Assembly: GCA_016191115.1 (NCBI GenBank)
Contig: JACPPG010000067.1
Coordinates: 30,206 to 94,205 of the forward strand
Direction: 5' to 3'
DNA: 64,000 nt
Source of the DNA: Planctomycetia bacterium
GTDB taxonomy: Bacteria > Planctomycetota > Planctomycetia > Pirellulales > JACPPG01
Positions 62,599-64,000 of this stretch are shown piece after piece (position 1 is the stretch's first letter; every line of letters starts with the position of its first letter). Made by a program: the position numbers and the translations under genes. Below the pieces are notes generated by a model. It was not told the origin of the DNA and searched no databases. It saw nothing but the letters and a program-made list of their open reading frames with translations.

Positions 62599-63615
62599 TC
62601 AGTCTTGTGGAGAAACCGGCTCGCCCGCCGCGCGTGATCCCAACGCGTTGTAGACGAAGGAATCAATTGAATCACGGACAAATCGAACGCTGCCATCCGC
62701 CATCGCAAAATCTGCGCCGCCGGGATGCATGCTCTTGAAACCAGAGGTACGCCAATAGTCGCGCGCGATGCCGCCGTCGCTCTCCGTCAAAGCGTTGATA
62801 GGGATTTGCGTCGAGCTCACGGGGAAGTTGTCGCAGAACAAACAATTCCATACCCAGTGTCCTGGAAGCGTTTCGCCGACCATGAACGTGCTCGATAGAC
62901 CATCGATCACCTCGCGGAATGCGACGGGGCGGACGGACCGGCAGATCACGCCAACGCACGGGCTGGAGTCCGGGCACGGGGTGCTGGACGGATCTTGGAA
63001 GCACTTGCTGACGGATAAGTACTTGGCCTGAAAAGGCGGCACGGGATACTCGGTGCCGAAACCCGCGCCCATGCACGCCTTTGGACTCAAGTCAAAAGCG
63101 CAGAAATCTGGCAGCGTCGGCCCCATCGAACCGGTGTACCACAAGCCTTGGCAAACGAGCGGATTCCGCGATCCAGAGCCCTGCCTGCGATTCGACAATA
63201 TGGGATCCTGTGCCTGTGGGTCGCTGGGGCAAATAAAGCCTGGCAGAACAAGATTTTGAACGACTGCGTAGTTCGGCGCTACGTCCATATACTTGCCCAG
63301 ATCGAGGTTGGCGATCAGATTGCCCTGCTCCATGTAAGGCAGCACCGCCAGCGTCCAGAGCGTCCCGGGCCGGACAACGTAACCAGAGCCCGCGGGGAGG
63401 TAGTTATATGCCCCCTCGTGGTTATGCAACGCCAGGGCAATCTGCTTCAGGTTGTTGTTGCACTGCGACCGTCTCGCGGCCTCGCGAGCCGCCTGCACGG
63501 CCGGCAACAGTAGCGCGATTAAGACGCCGATGATCGCGATCACCACCAACAGCTCAACGAGCGTAAAACCGGAGCGGGCATACCTTCTCGTGATCAGAGA
63601 GTGAGCGACAGCCAT
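62599..63615 (-). CDS. DUF1559 protein with prepilin-like N-terminus
   Basis: A 338-residue protein of the large planctomycete DUF1559 family. The N-terminus RSGFTLVELLVVIAIIGVLIA is a type IV prepilin-like helix cut by a prepilin peptidase before Phe. Typical family segments AAREAARRSQCNNNLKQIAL, CPSDPQAQDP and a terminal H-G-G-A-FAMADGSVRF follow. ATG at 63615. First gene of a run DUF1559, lipoprotein, LamG, DUF1553, DUF1501. The upstream gap to 63865 has no recognisable gene. Confidence 0.92.
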   Translation of the reverse strand: MAVAHSLITRRYARSGFTLVELLVVIAIIGVLIALLLPAVQAAREAARRSQCNNNLKQIALALHNHEGAYNYLPAGSGYVVRPGTLWTLAVLPYMEQGNLIANLDLGKYMDVAPNYAVVQNLVLPGFICPSDPQAQDPILSNRRQGSGSRNPLVCQGLWYTGSMGPTLPDFCAFDLSPKACMGAGFGTEYPVPPFQAKYLSVSKCFQDPSSTPCPDSSPCVGVICRSVRPVAFREVIDGLSSTFMVGETLPGHWVWNCLFCDNFPVSSTQIPINALTESDGGIARDYWRTSGFKSMHPGGADFAMADGSVRFVRDSIDSFVYNALGSRAAGEPVSPQD

Positions 63616-63865
63616 TGTGTGGGACGCGCGACAGAATTCATCATCAAGCTGCATGAGATGACAACCGGTCATGCTAACGCGGCCTTGACCACGGATACCG
63701 CGTGCTTCGGTAATTGCGTCACCATTTTTAAAGCCACTTGCCAGCCAGTCACCTTCGATGCGACGTTGTGCGTCGCACCGAGAGGCGCTGGCTGGTGGTG
63801 CTGGTTTCCGCAAGGCGGCGAACGCTTTCTTATAATCTTGACCTTCGCGCTCGCCGACCTAGAGC

Positions 63866-64000
63866 CTATCCGAGAACTGTTGCTGTCCGTAAAGCGACGA
63901 TGGCAAATTGAAGATGCAGGAAGCCCAGGTAATTGGCGACTTTCTTTTCCCAGCGGATCAGCAATCGCCGCGCACGGTTGAGCCACGAGTGAGTCCGTTC
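63866..64000 (-). mobile_element. 3' end of an IS5-family transposase gene (truncated by window)
   Basis: A frame of 44 codons ending at TAG 63868-63866: ERTHSWLNRARRLLIRWEKK then VANYLGFLHLQFAIVALRTA TVLG. ERTHSWLNRxRRLLIRWEKK is the conserved end of IS5-family (DDE) transposases. The stop codon lies within GAGCCTATCCGAGAAC, a likely terminal inverted repeat, so the element's end is at about 63860. It sits upstream of the DUF1559 operon; the rest of the IS lies beyond the right edge. Confidence 0.8.

Overview
The window is high-GC DNA from a planctomycete, most likely of the Pirellulales group. The evidence is the gene content: DUF1501 proteins paired with PSD1/DUF1549/DUF1553 cytochromes, a DUF1559 pilin-like protein, an N-terminal planctomycete LE..RR.L secretion motif, dockerin and PEP-CTERM secreted proteins, a planctomycete-type ECF sigma factor next to a Ser/Thr kinase, and many REP-like palindromes between genes. 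Many start codons lack a strong Shine-Dalgarno sequence.

Layout. 0-4 kb: a GT4 glycosyltransferase, csrA, two MpsC/DUF2294-type genes facing away from each other, a 60-residue ESFPASD-type protein, and two copies of a small structured RNA. 4-13 kb: a 1735-residue secreted dockerin protein, a 1028-residue kinase with TPRs, its ECF sigma factor, a peptidase-family gene fragment and a third copy of the RNA. 13.6-20.5 kb: secreted enzymes (PqaA-like, penicillin acylase, YncE/phosphatase). 20.5-28.4 kb: an Imm32-like orphan, a ROK kinase with a GmhA-like isomerase, a 3.5-kb segment (UMF1-type MFS permease and a propeller/dockerin/PEP-CTERM protein) bracketed by compound repeats, an SMP-30 lactonase and a solitary ParE-like toxin. 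28.5-39.5 kb: housekeeping genes (Ycf46-like AAA ATPase, xseA-xseB-ispA-dxs, acyltransferase, dapF, rho). 40-48 kb: thioredoxin/YHS protein, a PLP enzyme-RraA-M81 operon, a membrane protein, a PEP-CTERM protein coupled to an alpha/beta hydrolase. 49-64 kb: two DUF1553/DUF1501 loci, the larger one led by DUF1559, lipoprotein and LamG/propeller genes, ending at the 3' end of an IS5-type transposase.

The strongest candidate for something undescribed is the three-copy small RNA family (2205-2311, 3126-3237, 13423-13534, all minus strand). Each copy has its own TTGxxx-N16/17-TATACT promoter with a shared spacer block, an invariant 5' segment carrying a GGA, a covarying middle hairpin, and an intrinsic terminator whose 5' arm is invariant while its 3' arm drifts. 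One copy lies beside csrA. Other unusual items are a carbohydrate-binding-like beta-sandwich inserted into an MFS permease, a membrane-anchor-like tail encoded just after the stop codon of the giant dockerin protein, and a LamG domain split by a propeller.
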